64,000 bases of DNA, taken from Papio anubis. Taxonomy: Eukaryota; Chordata; Mammalia; Primates; Cercopithecidae. The notes beneath the pieces were generated by a model. It searched no databases. It saw only the letters and a list, made by a program, of their open reading frames with translations, and was not told where the DNA came from. A program made the position numbers and the translations under genes. Below, piece after piece: positions 13,074 through 26,402 of the stretch. The stretch is from NCBI RefSeq assembly GCF_008728515.1, contig NW_022166925.1, forward strand, positions 288,416 through 352,415, written 5' to 3'. Numbering within the stretch: position 1 is the stretch's first letter; each line of letters starts with the position of its first letter.

Positions 13074-14040
13074 AAAAACTGCTAAGAAACTTTCTGTGAA
13101 TCTACTTTTTGCTATGTTTATTCGTCTCACATAGATAAAGCTTTCTTTACATTACAAAGCTTGGAAACTCCATCATGGATGGATCTGTGAACAGATATTC
13201 AGGATAACATTCAGGCCTATGGTGAAAAAGGAAATATCGTCAGATAAAAACTGGAGAGAAGCCTTCTGAGAAATTGCTTGGTGATGTTTTCATGCCACTC
13301 ATGGAATTATAACTTTCTTCTCCTAGGGCACAGTTTAAACAATGTTCCTGTAAAACCAAAAAAAGGGATACTAGGAGCACAGTGATGATTATGGTGAAAA
13401 GTGAAATATCGTCAAATAAAACCCAGAAAGAAGTATTCCAAGAAACTGCTCTCTGACATGTCAATTCATTTCACAGAGTTAAAGCATACTCTACATTTTC
13501 CAGTTTGGAAAGTCTGTCTTTGAGGATTCTGTGAAGGGATATTAAGTGGCAACTGTAGGCCTGCGATGAGCAAGGAAATCTCTTCCGTTGAAAATTTGAG
13601 AGAGGCTTTCGAAGCCACCCTTTTGTGATGTTTGTATTCATCTTATAGCGTTAAATCATTCTTTGGATTGAGCACTTTGAAAACACTGTTTCTGAGGAAT
13701 TTGAGAAAAGACATTTGGGAATGTCCTTTAGAATATGCTGAAAAAGAAATAACCACAGATAGAAACCAGAAGGAAGCTTTCTGTGAAACTGCTCTCTGTC
13801 ATGTGAATTCTGCTTGCACAGTTAAGCTTGTCTTTTCAATGAGCAGTATTCTAACGCTGTTTTTGTTTAGTGTGTGAAGGGATATTAGGGAGCACTTTGA
13901 GGCTTATGGTGAAAAAGGAAATACCTTTAGATGGGAACTGGACAGAAGCTTTCTGAGTAACTGCTTTGTTACATGTGTATTCTACTCACAGAGTTATAGT
14001 TTTCTTCACTAAGAGAATTGGGGAATCTCTTTTGGAGAAA
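13074..14040 (+). repeat. Alpha-satellite, flavour 1-to-2 transitional module (copy 1)
   Basis: The satellite resumes after the L1 with an m6 monomer, followed by m1 (13291), m2, m3, m4 and m5. Marker variants are m3 with 'gattgagcactttgaaaaca' (13667-13686), m4 with 'gaattctgcttgcacagtt', and m5 with 'gagaattggggaatctc'. The same markers recur at 37640-38150 and 58721-59830. Downstream monomers are flavour 2. Confidence 0.9.
13214..13233 (-). promoter_or_regulatory. pJ-alpha-type motif
   Basis: The reverse complement matches the published pJ-alpha consensus TTCCTTTTYCACCRTAGGCC at every position, in the part of the monomer where a CENP-B box would otherwise lie. Binding is not shown by sequence alone. 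Confidence 0.55.
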
Positions 14041-17000
14041 AAGCTACCAAGGGACATTCAGCAGTATATGGACGACTGTGGTGAAATTGGAAATATCCTC
14101 AGACAAAAACTGGAAAGAAACTTTCTGTGAAACTGCCTTGTGGTAGATATATCTATTCATCTCACAGAGATAAAACTTTCTATTACACAGTTTGGAAACT
14201 CTGTCATGGATGGATTCACGAAGGGACATTTGGGAGCACATTCAGGCCTCTGGGGAAATAGGAAATATTTTCATATAAAAACTGGAGAGAAGCTTTCTGA
14301 GAAACTGCTTTTTGATGTTTGCATTTCACTCAGGGATATATACCTCTTTTCTCATAAGGCAGTGTTTGAACTCTCTTCTGTAAAACTGAAAAAGTGATAT
14401 TTGGCAGCGCATTGAAGACTGTGGTGAAAAGTATCCTGAAATAAAACCCAGAAAGAAGAGTTCAAGAAACTGCTCTTTGACGTGTGCTTTCATTTCAGAG
14501 AGTTCAACATACACTGTGTTTCCCAGTATGGAAATTCTGTCTTTGAGGAATCTGTGAAGGGACTGTTTAAGTGGCGCCCGAGAAAGGACATTGTAAATGT
14601 GCTAGAAAGAAATACGTCTTCCGACTGAAAACTGGAGAGAAGCTTTCTGTGAAACTGCTCTAGATCACATGAATTCCACTCGCACAGTTAAGCTTCTGTT
14701 TTCATTGAGCAGTATTTTAGCACTGTTTTAGGTAAGTCAGCTAAGGGATACTTGGGAATGCTTTGAGGCTTATGGTGAAAACGAAAATATCTTCAGATAG
14801 ATACTGGAGAGTAGATTTCCGAAGAGCTGCTATGTGACGTGTTCACTCCACTCACAGAGTTATACTTTTCTTCTCATAGAAGATTGGGGAATCCCGTTTG
14901 GAGAAAAAGCTACCAGGGAATATTTTGTAGTATATGGAAGGCTATAGTTGAAAAGGAAATATCCTCAGACAAAAACTGGAAAGAAGGTTTTTGTGAAACT
15001 GCTTTGTGATAGATATGACTATTCATTTCACATAGATAAAACTTTCTTTCTATTACTCAGTTTTGAAATGTCGTTATGGACGGTCTCGCGAAGGGACATT
15101 CGGGAGCACATTGAGGCCTGTGGGGAAATAGGAAATATCTTCAGATAAAAGCTGGAGAGAAGCTTTCTGAGAAAGTAATTTGTGATGTGTACCTTCCTCT
15201 CAGGGAGTTATACCTCTTTTCTCATAAGGCAGTGTCTGAACACTGTGTCTGAAAAACTGAAAATGTGATATTTTGCTGCGCATTGAAGAATATGGGAATA
15301 AGTGAAATAACCTGAAATAAAACCCAGAAAGAAGTGTTCCAGGAACTGCTCTCTGACGTGTGCATTCATTTCAGATATTTAAAGCTTACACTACGTTGCC
15401 TAGTTTGGAAACTCTGTCTTTGAGAAATCTGTAAAGGGATATTAAGTGACTCCCGGAGTCTTGTGGTGAGAATGGAAACGTCTTCTGATGAAAACTGGAG
15501 AGAAGTTTTTGGAGCAACTGCTTCATGATGTGTGTATTCACCTCATAGAGTTAAATCATTCTTTGGATTGAGCAGTTTGAAATCACTGTTTCTGTGGAAC
15601 CTCAGAAAGGACATTTGGGATGGCTCTGAAGAATATGCTGAAAAAGAAATACCCCCCGATAAAACCCAGAAGGAAACTTTCTGTGAAACTGCTCTAGGTC
15701 ACGTGAAGTCCACTTGCACAGTTAAGTTTCTGTTTTCATTGAGCAGTATTCTAACACTGTTTTAGGTTAGTCACCTAAGGGATACTCGGGAGCACCTTGA
15801 GGCTTAAGGTGAAAACCGAAATATCTTCAGATAGATTCTGGAGAGAAGATTTCTGAGGAGCTGCTTTGTGATGAGTGCATTCCACTCACAGAGCTATACT
15901 TTTCTTCTCATAGGGGATTGAGGAATCCCGTTGGGAGGAAAAGATATCAGGGGATATTCAGGAGTATATGTATGGCTAAAGTGAAAAGGAAAAGAGCCTC
16001 AGAAAAAAATTGGAAAGAAGCTTTCTCTGAAACTGCTTTGGATATATATGTCTATTCATTTCACATAGATAAAAATTTCTTCCTCTTAAGCAGTTTTCAG
16101 ACGGCATCATGGACGGATTCGCGAAGGGACGTTTGGGTGCACATTCAGGCCTGTGGGAAAATAGGAAATATATTCAGGTAAAAACTGGAGAGAAGGTTTC
16201 TGAGAAACTGCTTTGTGATGTGTGCATTCCACTCGAGGAGTTTTACCTCTTTTCTCATAGGGCAGTGTTTGAACACTCTTCCTTTAAAACTGAAAAATTG
16301 ATACTATCCAGCACATTGAAGACTATGGCACAAAGTGAAATATCCTGAAATAAAAGCCAGAAACAAGCATTCCAAGAAACTGCTCTCTGCAGTGTGCATT
16401 TATTTCAGAGATTTAAAGCTTACCCTACGTGGCTCAGATTGGAAGCTCTGTCTTTGAGGAATGTGTGAAGAGATGTTGAGTGGTGCCTGGAGGCTTGCGG
16501 TGAGAAAGGAAACACCTTTCAATGAAAGCTTTAGAGAAGCTTTTGGAGCAACTCCTTTGGGATGTGTGTGTTCATCTCTTAGAGGTTAATCATTCTTTTG
16601 ATAGAGCAGTTTCAAATCACTCTTTTTGTGGAACCTGAGAAATGACATTTGGGATCGCACTTAAGGATGTGCTGAAAAAGAAATACCCTCCAATGAAAAC
16701 CAGAAGGAAACTTTCTGTGAAGTTGCTCTAGGTCATGTGAATTCCACTCGCACAGTTCTATTTCTGTTTTCATTGAGCAGTATTCAAACACTGTTTAAGG
16801 TTAGTCAGGTAAGTAATACTCGGGAGAGTTTTGAGGCTTTGATGAAAACGGAAATATCTTCAGATAGATACAGGAGAGAAGATTTCTGAGGAGCTGCTTT
16901 GTGAAGTGGGCATTCCACTCACACAGTTTTGTTTTCTTCTTATAGTGGATTGGGGAATCCCGCTTGGTGAAAAAGCTACCAGGGGACATTTGGGATTATA

Positions 17001-18780
17001 GGGACAACTATGGTGAAAAGGAAATATTCTCACTGGAAGGAAGCTTTTTGTGAAACTGCATTGTAATGTATATGTCTATTTATCTCACATAGATAAAACT
17101 TTCTTTCTATTACGCAGTTTTGAAACTGCATTATGGACGGATTAGCGAAGGGACATTCAGGAGCACCTGCAGTCCTGTGTGGAAACATGATATCTCCAGA
17201 TAAACTGGAGAGAAGCTTTCTGAGAAACTGCTTTGTGATGTGTGCATCCCACTCAGGGAGTTATACCTCTTTTCACATAAGGCAGTGTTTGAACATTGTT
17301 CCTGTAAAACTGAAAAAGTGAGATTTTGCAGTGCATTGAAGACTATGGCGAAAAGTGAACTATGCCAAAATAAAATCCAGAAAGAAGAGTTCCAAGAAAC
17401 TGCTCTCTGACGTGTGCACTCATTTCAGAGAGTTAAAGCTTACACTACGTTGCCCAGTTTGGAAACTCTGTCTTTGAGATATCTGGGAACTGATATTAAG
17501 TGGAGCACAGAGGCTTGTGGTGAGAAAGGAAATGTCTTCCGATGAAAACTGGAGAGAAGCTTTCAGAGCATATGCTTTGTCATGTGTGTATTCATCTCAT
17601 AGAGTTAAATCATTGTTTGGATTGAGCAGTTTGAAATCACTGTTTCCGTGGACCCTGAGAAAGGACATTTGGGAACGCTCTTAAGTATACGCTGAAAAAC
17701 AAATACCCTCTGATAGAAACCACAAGGAAGCTTTCTGTGAATCTGCTCTAAGTCATGTGGGATGCACTCGTGCATTTAAGCATCTGTTTTCATTGAGCAG
17801 TATTCTAACACTGTTTTAGGTTAGTCAGCCAATGAATACTCAGGAGTGCTTTGATCCTTACGGTGAAAATGGAAATATCTTCAGATACATACTGGAGGGA
17901 AGATTTCCAAGGAGCTACTTTGTGACGTGTGCATTCCACTCACAGAGTTATACTTTTCTTTTCACAGAGGATTGGGTAACCCTGTTTGGAGAAAAAGGTA
18001 CCAGGGGATATTCAGGAGTATACGGTTGGCTAAGGTGAAAAAGGAAATATCCCCAGACCAAAACTGGAAAGAAGCTTTCTGTGAAACTGCTTTGTGATAG
18101 ATATGTCTATTCATGTCACATAGGTAAAACTTTCATTCTATCATGCGGCTTTGAAACTGTGTCATGTACAGATTTGAGAAGTGAATTTTGGGAGTACAGT
18201 CAGGCCAGTGGGATAATACGAAATATCTTCAACTAAAAACTGGAGAGAAATTATCTGAGAAACTGCTTTCTGAGGTGTGAATTTCACTCAGGGACGTATA
18301 CATCTTTTCTCGTAAGGCAGTGTTTGAACACTGTTCCTGTAAAACTGAAAAAGTGATATTTTGCAGCGCATAGAAGACTAGGGCAAAAAGTGAAAATTTG
18401 GAAACAAAACCAGAAAGAAGCATTGCATGAAACTGCTCTCTGACGTGTGCATTCATTTCAGGGAGTTAAAGCTTACACTACGTTGTACAGTTTGGAAACT
18501 CTGTCTTTGAGGAATCTGTGAAGGGATATAAAGTGGCTCATGGAGGTTTGTGCTGAGAAAGGAAACGTCTTCTGATGAAAACTGCAGAGAAACTTTCGGA
18601 GGAACTACTTTGTGATGTGTGTATTCATCTCATAAAGTTAAATCATTCTGTGTATTCAGCAGTTTGAAATCAGTGTTTCTGTGGAACTTGAAAAAGGACA
18701 TTTGGGAACACTCTTAAGAATATGCTTAAAAGGAAATACCCTCCGATAAAACCCAGAAGGAAACTTTCTGTGAAACTGCT

Positions 18781-18838
18781 CTAGGTCACATGAAGTCCAC
18801 ATGACCTAGAAACGTGTCTGAGGATATATCCTCAGACA
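18781..18838. repeat. Fold-back scar with 24-bp perfect palindrome at a deletion
   Basis: The sequence jumps from early m4 to late m5, losing about 255 bp compared with neighbouring units. Between the two lie inverted copies of both flanks. 'ctaggtca' (18781-18788) returns as 'tgacctag' (18802-18809). At 18815-18838, 'tgtctgaggata' is followed directly by its reverse complement 'tatcctcagaca'. The right arm is ordinary m5 sequence and the left arm is its inverted copy. This is the expected trace of strand switching during replication or repair. Confidence 0.85.
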
Positions 18839-19149
18839 AAAACTGGAAAGAAGCTCTCTGTGAAACTGCTTTGTGATAAATATGTCTATTCATCTCACAT
18901 AGATAAAACTTCCTTTCTATTAAGCAGTTTTGAAACTGTGTCAAAAATGGATTCGCGAAGGGAGATTCAGGAGCACATTCAGGCCTGTGAGGAAATAGGA
19001 AATATTTTCAGAGAAAAACTGAAGAGAAGCTTCCTAAGAAACTGCTTTGTGATGTGTGCATTCCACTCAGGGAGTTATACCTCTTTTTTCATAAGGCAGT
19101 GTTTGAACACTGTTCCTGTAAAACTGAAAAAGTGATATTTTGCAGCACA

Positions 19150-19170
19150 TTGAAGACATTTGAAAAAAAG
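19150..19170. other. Out-of-register deletion junction, m1 to m5
   Basis: m1 'cattgaagaca' runs directly into m5 'aaaaagctacca'. The rest of m1, all of m2-m4 and the start of m5 are missing, about 640 bp. The m1-to-m1 spacing is only 393 bp (19059 to 19452). Confidence 0.85.
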
Positions 19171-20482
19171 CTACCATGGACATTCGGGATTATTTGGACT
19201 GTTATGGTGAAGAAAGAAATATTCTCAGACAAAAACTGGAAAGAAGCTTTCTGTGAAACTGCTTTGTGATAGATATCTCTATTCATCTCACATAGATAAA
19301 ACTTTCTTTCTAATACGCAGTTTTGAAACTGCGTCATGTATGGATTCCCGAAGGGACATTTGGGAGCACATACATGCCTCTGGGGAAAAAGGAGATATCT
19401 TCAGGTAAAAACTGGAGAGAAGCTTTCTGAGAAACTGCTTTGTGATGCGTGCATTCCACTCGAAGTTATACCTCTTTTCTCATAAGGCTGTGTTTCAACA
19501 CTGTTTCTGCAAAATGGAAAAAGTGACACTTTGCAGCGCCTTGAAGACTACGGTGAAAAGTCAAATATCCGGAATAAAACCTAGAAAGAAGCATTCCAAG
19601 AAACTGCTATCTGACGTGTGCATTCATTTGAGAGAGTTAAAGCTTACACTACGTTGCCCAGTTTGGAAACTCTGTCTTTGAGTAATCTGTGAAGGGATAT
19701 TAAATGGCACCCAGAGGCTTGCAGTGAGAAAGGAAATGCCTTCCGATGAAATCTGGAGAGAAGCTTTCAGAGCAACTGCTTTGTGCTGTGTGTGTTCATC
19801 TCATAGAGATAAATCATTCTTTGGATTGAGCAGTTTGAAATCAGTGTTTCTGTGGAACTTGAGAAAGAATATTTGGGGATGCTCTTAAGAATATGCTGAA
19901 AAAGAAATACCCTCCAATAAAAACCAGAAGGAATCTTTCTGTGAAACTGCTATAGGTTATTTGAGGTCCGCTCACAGAGTTAAGCTTGTTTTTTCATTGA
20001 ACAGTATTCTAACACTGTTTACGTTTAGTCAGCTAAGAGATAATAGGGAACGCATTGAGGCTTATGGTGAAAATGGAAATATCTTCAAATAGATACGGAG
20101 AGAAGATTTCCAAGAAACTGCTTTGTGACATGTGCATTCCACTCACAGAGTTATACCTTTCTTCTTATAGAGGATTGGGTAATCTGGTTTGGAGTAAATG
20201 CTATCAGGAGACATTCGGGAGTATATGAATGGCTATGGAGAAAAAGGAAATATCCTCTGACAAAAACAGGAAAGAAGCTTTCTGTGTAACTGTTTGGTGA
20301 TAGATATGACTATTCATCTCACATAAATAAAACTTTCTTTCTATTACACAGTTTTGAAACTGCCTCATGGACGGATTTGTGAAGAGACATTCAGGAGCAC
20401 ATTCAGGAATGTGGGGTAATAGGAGATTTCTTCAGATAAAAAATGGATAGAAGCTTTCTGAGAAACTGCTTTGTGATATGCG

Positions 20483-20818
20483 CATTCCACTCAGTGAGTT
20501 ACACCTCTTTTCTCATAAGGCAGGTTTGAACACTGTTCTTGTAAACCTGAAAAATTGATATTTTGCGGTGCATTGAAGACTATGGCAAAAAGTGAAATGT
20601 CGTGAAATAAAACACAGAAAGAAGTGTTCCAAGAAACTGCTCTCTGACTAGTTCATTCATTTCAGGGAGTTGAAGCTTAAACTACGTTGCCCAGTTTGGA
20701 AACTCTGAGGAATCTGTGAGGAGATACTAGTAGCCCCTGGAGGCTTATGGTGAGAAAAGTAACGTCTTCTGATGAAAACTGGACAGAAGCTTTCTGAGAA
20801 ACTGCTTTTTGATGTGAG
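20483..20818 (+). repeat. Two-monomer unit (m1-m2 only)
   Basis: m1 and m2 are followed at once by another m1. The junction lies in the shared 'gaaaactgga-agaagctttc' spacer near 20775-20800, so the missing m3-m6 were removed in register. This fits unequal exchange between homologous monomer boundaries. Confidence 0.85.
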
Positions 20819-23800
20819 CATTCCACTCAGGGACTTATACCTTTTTCTCATAAGTCAGTGTTTGAACACTGTTCCTGTAAAACTGAAAAAGTATTATTTT
20901 GCAGCGCGTTGAAGCCTATGGTGGAAAGTGAAATATCATGAAATAAAACCCAAAATGAAGCGTTCCAAGAAACTGCTCTCTGACATGTGCATTCATTTCA
21001 GAGAGTTAAAGTTTACACTATTTTGCAAAGTTTGGAAACTCTGTCTTTGAGGAATCTGTGAAAGGATATTAAGTGGCGCCTGGAAGGTTGAGGTGCGAAA
21101 TGAAACATCTTTCAATGAAAACTGGAGAGAAGCTGTCGGAGCAGCTGCCTTGTGATGTGTGTATTCATCTCATAAAGTTAAATCATTCTTTGGATTGAGC
21201 AGTTTGAAATCACTGTTTCTGTTGAAGCTGACAAAGGACATTTGGGAATGCTCTTAAGAATATGCTGAAAAAGAAATACCCGCCAGTCAAAATCAGAAGG
21301 AAACTTTCTATGAAACTGCTGTAGGTCATGTGAAGTCCACTCGCACAGTTAAGTTTCTGTTTTCATTGAGCCGTATTCTAGGACTGTTTTAGGTTAGTCA
21401 GCTATGAAATACTTGGGAGCGCTTTCAGGTTTATGGTTAAAATGGAAATATTTTCAGATAGATACTGTAGAGAAGATTTCTGAGGAGCTGCTTTGTGACG
21501 TGTGCATTCCACTCACAGAGTTATACTTTTCTTCTCATAGAGGATTGGGGAATCGCATCTGGAGAAAAAGCTACCAGGGGACATTTGGGAGTTTATTGGC
21601 CGTTATGGTGAAAAAGGAAATATCCTCAGACAAAGTGGAAACAAGCTTTCTGTGAAAGTGCTTTGAAAAAGATATGTCTATTCATCTCACATACATAAAA
21701 TTTTCTTTATATTACGCAATTTTGAAACTGCATCATGGATGGATTCGCAAAGGGGATTTCTGGAGCACATTCAGGCCTACAATGAAAAAGGAGATACCTT
21801 CAGCTAAAAACTGGAGAGAAGCTTTCTGAGAAACTGCTTTGCAATGTGTGCATTCCACTCAGGGAGTTATATCTCTTTTCTCATAAGCAGTGTTTGAACA
21901 CTGTTCCTGCAAACTGAAAATGTGATATTTTGCACCACATTGAAGACTATGGCGAAAAGTTAAATATCCTGAAATAAAACCCAGAAAGAAGCCTTCCAAA
22001 AAACTGCTCTCTGTCGCGTGCATTTATTTCAGAGAGTTAAAGCTTACACTACATTGCCCAGTTTGGAAACTCCATCTTTGAGGTATCTGTGAAGGGATAT
22101 TAAGTGGTGCTCGGAGGCTTTTGGTGAGAAAGGAAATGTCTTCCGATGAAAACTGGAGACAAGCTTTCAGAGCAACTGCTTTGTGATGTGTGTTTTCATC
22201 GCATAGAGTTAAATCATTCTGTGGATTGAGCAGTTTGAAATCACTGTTTCTGTGGAACCTCAGAAAGGACATTTGGGAACGTTCTTAAGAATATGCTGAG
22301 AAAGAAATACCATTTGATAAAAACCATAAGAAAGTGTTCTAGGTCACGTGAAGTCCACTCACACAGTTAAGCCTGTGATTTCATTGAACAGTATTCTAAC
22401 ACTGTTTTAGGTTACTCAGCTAAGGGATACTCGGGACCGCTTGAAGATTACAGTGAAAACAGAAATATTTTTCAGATAGATACTGGAAAGAATATTACCG
22501 AGGAGCTGCTTTGTGACGTGTGCATTCCACTCACAGAGTTATACTTTTCTTCTCATAGAGGATTGGGGAATCACGTTTGGAGAAAAAGCTACCAGGGGGC
22601 ATTCGGGAGTATATGGATGGCTATGGTGAAAAAGGGATGTATCCCTATACAAAAACCGGAAAAAAGCTTTCTCTGAAACTGCTTTGTGATAGATATGCCT
22701 ATTCATCTAACATAGATAAAACTTATTTATATTATGCAGTTTTGAAACTGAGTCATGGAGGGATTCACAAAGGGACATTCGGCAGCACATTCAGGCGTGT
22801 GGGGAAATAGGAGATATCTCCAGATAAAAACTGGAGAGAAGCTTTCTGAGAAACTACTTTGTGATGTGTGCATTCCACTCAGGGAGTTATACCTCTTTTC
22901 TCATAAGGCAGTGTTGGAACACTGTTCCTGTAAAATTGAAAAAGTGATATTTTGCCACGCATTGAAGACTATGGTGAAAAGTGAAATGTCCTGAAATAAA
23001 ACCCAGAAAAAAGAATTCCAAGAAACTGCTCTTTGACGTGTGCATTCATATCAGAGAGTTAAAGCTTACACTATGTTACCCAGGTTGGAAACTCTGTCTT
23101 TAAGGAATTTGTGAAGGGATATTAAGTGGTGCCCGGAGGCTTGTGGTGAGACAGGAAATGTCTTCCAATGAAAACTGGAGAGAAGGATTCTGAGTAACAG
23201 TTATGTGATGTATGTATTCATCTCATAGAGTTAAATCATTCTTTGGATTGAGAAGTTTGAAATCACTGTTTTTGTGGAACCTGAGAAAGGACACTTGGGA
23301 ACAGTTTTAGGAATATGCTGAAAAAGAAATACCCTGCGATAGAAACCAGAAGGAAACTTTCTGTGAAACTGCTCTAGGTACATGAATTCCACTCACACAG
23401 TTAAGCTTCTGTTTTCATTGAACAGTATTCTAACACCATTTTAGGTTACTCAGCTAAGGGATTCTCGAGAGTACTCTTAGGCTGTTGGTGAAAACAGAGA
23501 TATCTTCAGAGAGATACTGGAGAGAAGATTTCTGAGGAGCTGCTTTTTGACGTCTGCATTCCACTCACAGAGTTATACTTTTGTTCTCATAGAGGACTGG
23601 GAAATCCCATTTGGAGAAAAAGCTACAAGGAGACATTAGCGAGTATATGGACAGCTATGGTGAAAAAGAAAATATCCTCAGACAAAAAGTGGAAAGAAGC
23701 TTTCTGTGACACTGCTTTGTGATACATATGTCTATTCATCTCACATAGATAAAAGTTTATTTCTATTATGCAATTTTGAAACTTTGTCTTGGACACATTT

Positions 23801-26077
23801 GTGAACAGGCATTCGGGAGCCCATTCAGATCTAAGAGGAAAAAGGAGAGATCTTCAGATAAACACTGGAGAGAAGTTTTCTGAGAAACTATTTTGTGATG
23901 TAAGCATTCCACTCAGGGAGTTATAGCTCTTTTCTCACAAAGCAGTGTTTGAACACTGTTCCTATAACACTGAAAAAGTGATATTTTGCAGCGCATTGAA
24001 GACTCTGGTGAAAGGTGAAAATCCGGAAATGAAACCCAGAAAGAAGTGTTGCACGAAACTGCTCTCTGACGTGTGTATTCATTTCAGCGAGTTAAAGCTT
24101 ACACTACGTTGCCCAGTATGGAAACTCTGTCTTTGAGGAATCTGTAAAGGTATATTAATGGCGCCTGGAGGATTGTGGTGAGAAAGGAAACGTCTTCTGA
24201 TGAAAACTGGAGAGAAGGATTCTGAGCAACAACATTGTGATGTATGCATTCAGCTCATAGAGTTAAATCATTCTTGGATTGAGCAGTTTGAAATCACTGT
24301 TCCTGTGGAACCTGAGAAAGGACATTTTGGAACATGCTTAGGAATATGCTGATAAAGAAATACCCTCCGATAAAAACCAGAAGGAGCTTTCTGTGAAACT
24401 TCTCTAGGTCACGTGAAGTCCACTTGCATAGTTAAGCTTCGGTTTTCGTTGAGCAGTATTCTAACACTGTTTTTGGTTAGTCAGCTAAGGGATACTCATT
24501 AGCATTTGAGGCTCCTATGAAAATGGAAATATCTTCAGATAGATATTGGAGAGAAGATTTCCGAGGAGCTGCTTTGTGACGTGTGCACTCCACTCACAGA
24601 GTTATATTTTTCTTCTCTGAGAGGATTGGGGAATCCCATTTGCAGAAAAAGCTACCAGGGGACATTCAGAAGTATATGGGTGGCTACAGTGAAAAAGGAA
24701 GTATCCTCAGACAAAAACTGAAAAGAAGCTTTATGTGAAACTTCTTTGTGGTACATATGTCTATTCATCTCACATAGATCAAACTTCCTTTCTATTATGC
24801 ACTTTTGAAAATTCGTCATGGACGGATTCGCAAAAGGACATTTGGGAGCACTTTCGGGCCTGTGGGGAAATAGGAGATAACTTCAGATAAATACTTAAGA
24901 GAAGTTTTCTGAGGAACTGCTTTCTAATGTGTACATTCCACTCAGGGAGTTATACCTCTTTTCTCATAAGGCAGTATTTGAACACTGTGCCTGTAAAACT
25001 GAAAAAGTGATATTTTGCAGTGCACTGAAGACTATGGCAAAAAGTGAAATGTCCTGAAATAAAACCAAGAAAGAAGCGCTCCAAGAATCTGTTCTCTGAC
25101 GTGTGCATTCATTTCAGAGCGTTAAAGCTTACACTATGTTGCCCAGTTTGGAAACTCTGTCTTTGAGGAATCAGTGAAGGGATATTAAGTGGTGCCCAGA
25201 GGCCTGTGGTGAGACAGGAAACATCTTCCGATGAAAACTGGAGAGAAGCTTTCAGAGAAACTGCTTTGTGATGTGTGTATTCATCTCATAGAATTAAATC
25301 ATTCCTTGGATTGAGCAGTTTGAAATCACTGTTTGTGGAACCTGAGAAAGGACATTTGGGAACGCTTTTAGGAATATGCTGAAAAAGAAATACCCTGCGA
25401 TAGAAACCAGAAGGAAACTTTCTGTGACACTGCTCAAGGTCACATGAACTTCACTCACATAGTTAATCTTCTGTTTACATTGAGCAGTATTCTAACACTC
25501 TTTTAGGTTAGTCAGCTAAGGGATACTTTGGAGCACTCTGAAGCTTATGGTGAAAACGAAAATGTCTTCAGATAGATACTGGAGAGAAGATTTCTGAGGA
25601 GCTGCCTTGTGATGTGGACATTTCACTCTCAGAGTTATACTTTTCTTCTGAAAGAGGATTGGGGAATCCCGTTTGGAGAAAACGCTACTGGGAACATTCG
25701 GGAGTATATGGATGGCTATGGTGAAAAAGTAAGTATCCTCAGGCAAATACTGGAAAGAGGCTTTCTGTGAAATTGCTTTGTGATCAATACGTCTATTCAT
25801 CTCACATAGATAAATCTTTCTTTCTATTACGCAGATTTGAAGTTGCATCACGGACGGATTCGCGAAGGGACATTCAGCAGCACATTCAGGCCTGCGGAGT
25901 AATAGGAAATATCTCCAGATAAACACGGGAGAGAAGTTTTCTGAGAAACTGCTTTGTGATGTGTGCATTCCACTCAGGGATTTTTACCTCTTTTCTCATA
26001 AGGCAGTGTTTGAACACTGTTCCTGTAGAACTGAAAATGTGATACTTTGCAGTGCATTGAAGACTATGGCAAAAAAT

Positions 26078-26086
26078 GAAATATCC
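26078..26086 (+). repeat. Alu target-site duplication, left copy
   Basis: 'gaaatatcc' directly precedes the Alu (one extra A at 26087). It is identical to 26394-26402 on the other side. Confidence 0.88.
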
Positions 26087-26099
26087 AGGCCAGGCGCGG

Positions 26100-26110
26100 T
26101 GGCTCAAGCC
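26100..26110 (+). promoter_or_regulatory. Alu internal Pol III A box
   Basis: 'tggctcaagcc' lies at the position of the 7SL-derived A box in the left arm, with one change from the usual Alu 'tggctcacgcc'. Activity cannot be judged from sequence. Confidence 0.6.
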
Positions 26111-26160
26111 TGTAATCCTAGCACTTTGGGAGGCCGAGACGGGCGGATCACGAGGTCAGA

Positions 26161-26171
26161 AGATCGAGACC
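26161..26171 (+). promoter_or_regulatory. Alu internal Pol III B box
   Basis: 'agatcgagacc' is the standard AluY-type B box, about 60 bp downstream of the A box. Confidence 0.6.
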
Positions 26172-26393
26172 ATCCTGGCTAACACGGTGAAACCCCGTCT
26201 CTACTAAAAAATACAAAAAACTAGCCGGGCAAGGTGGCGGGCGCCTGTAGTCCCAGCTACTCGGGAGGCTGAGTCAGGAGAATAGCGTAAACCCGGGAGG
26301 CGGAGCTTGCAGTGAGCTGAGATCCGGCCACTGCACTCCAGCCCGGCCGACAGAGCCAGACTCTGTCTCAAAAAAAAAAAAAAAAAAAAAAAA

Positions 26394-26402
26394 GAAATAT
26401 CC
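26394..26402 (+). repeat. Alu target-site duplication, right copy
   Basis: 'gaaatatcc' follows the A tail and repeats the left-hand copy. Confidence 0.88.

Larger units (their letters stand above)
14041..26087 (+). repeat. Alpha-satellite array, segment B (flavour 2 units)
   Basis: m1 anchors fall near 14332, 15192, 16225, 17245, 18280, 19059, 19452, 20483, 20819, 21851, 22871, 23905, 24934 and 25966. Most spacings are 1,020-1,036 bp. Exceptions are deletions at 18.8 kb (779-bp unit) and 19.16 kb (393 bp), a two-monomer unit at 20483-20818 (336 bp), and a short 860-bp unit from 14332. Flavour 2 markers are m4 'ctctaggtcacgtg' and 'aggttagtcagctaag', m5 'accaggggacat', m6 'tttgaaactgcgtcatgg', and m1 'tcctgaaataaaaccc'. 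No gene is supported. Confidence 0.95.
26088..26393 (+). mobile_element. Alu (AluY, Old World monkey AluYRa-like)
   Basis: A full-length ~282-bp dimeric Alu runs from 'ggccaggcgcggtggctc' to 'ctctgtctc', with a 24-A tail at 26370-26393. The bases 'ggctcaagcc', 'gcgtaaacccggg' and 'gagatccggccactgcac' differ from human AluY and match the macaque/baboon AluYRa lineage as I remember it. It is flanked by a perfect 9-bp duplication. It lies at the m1/m2 border, exactly where flavour 2 gives way to flavour 1. Confidence 0.95.

Noticed and set aside
25516..25968. 150-codon minus-strand frame, the longest in the window
   Set aside because: It reads the antisense of m4, m5 and m6 of a flavour 2 unit. 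Equivalent antisense positions in other units are interrupted.
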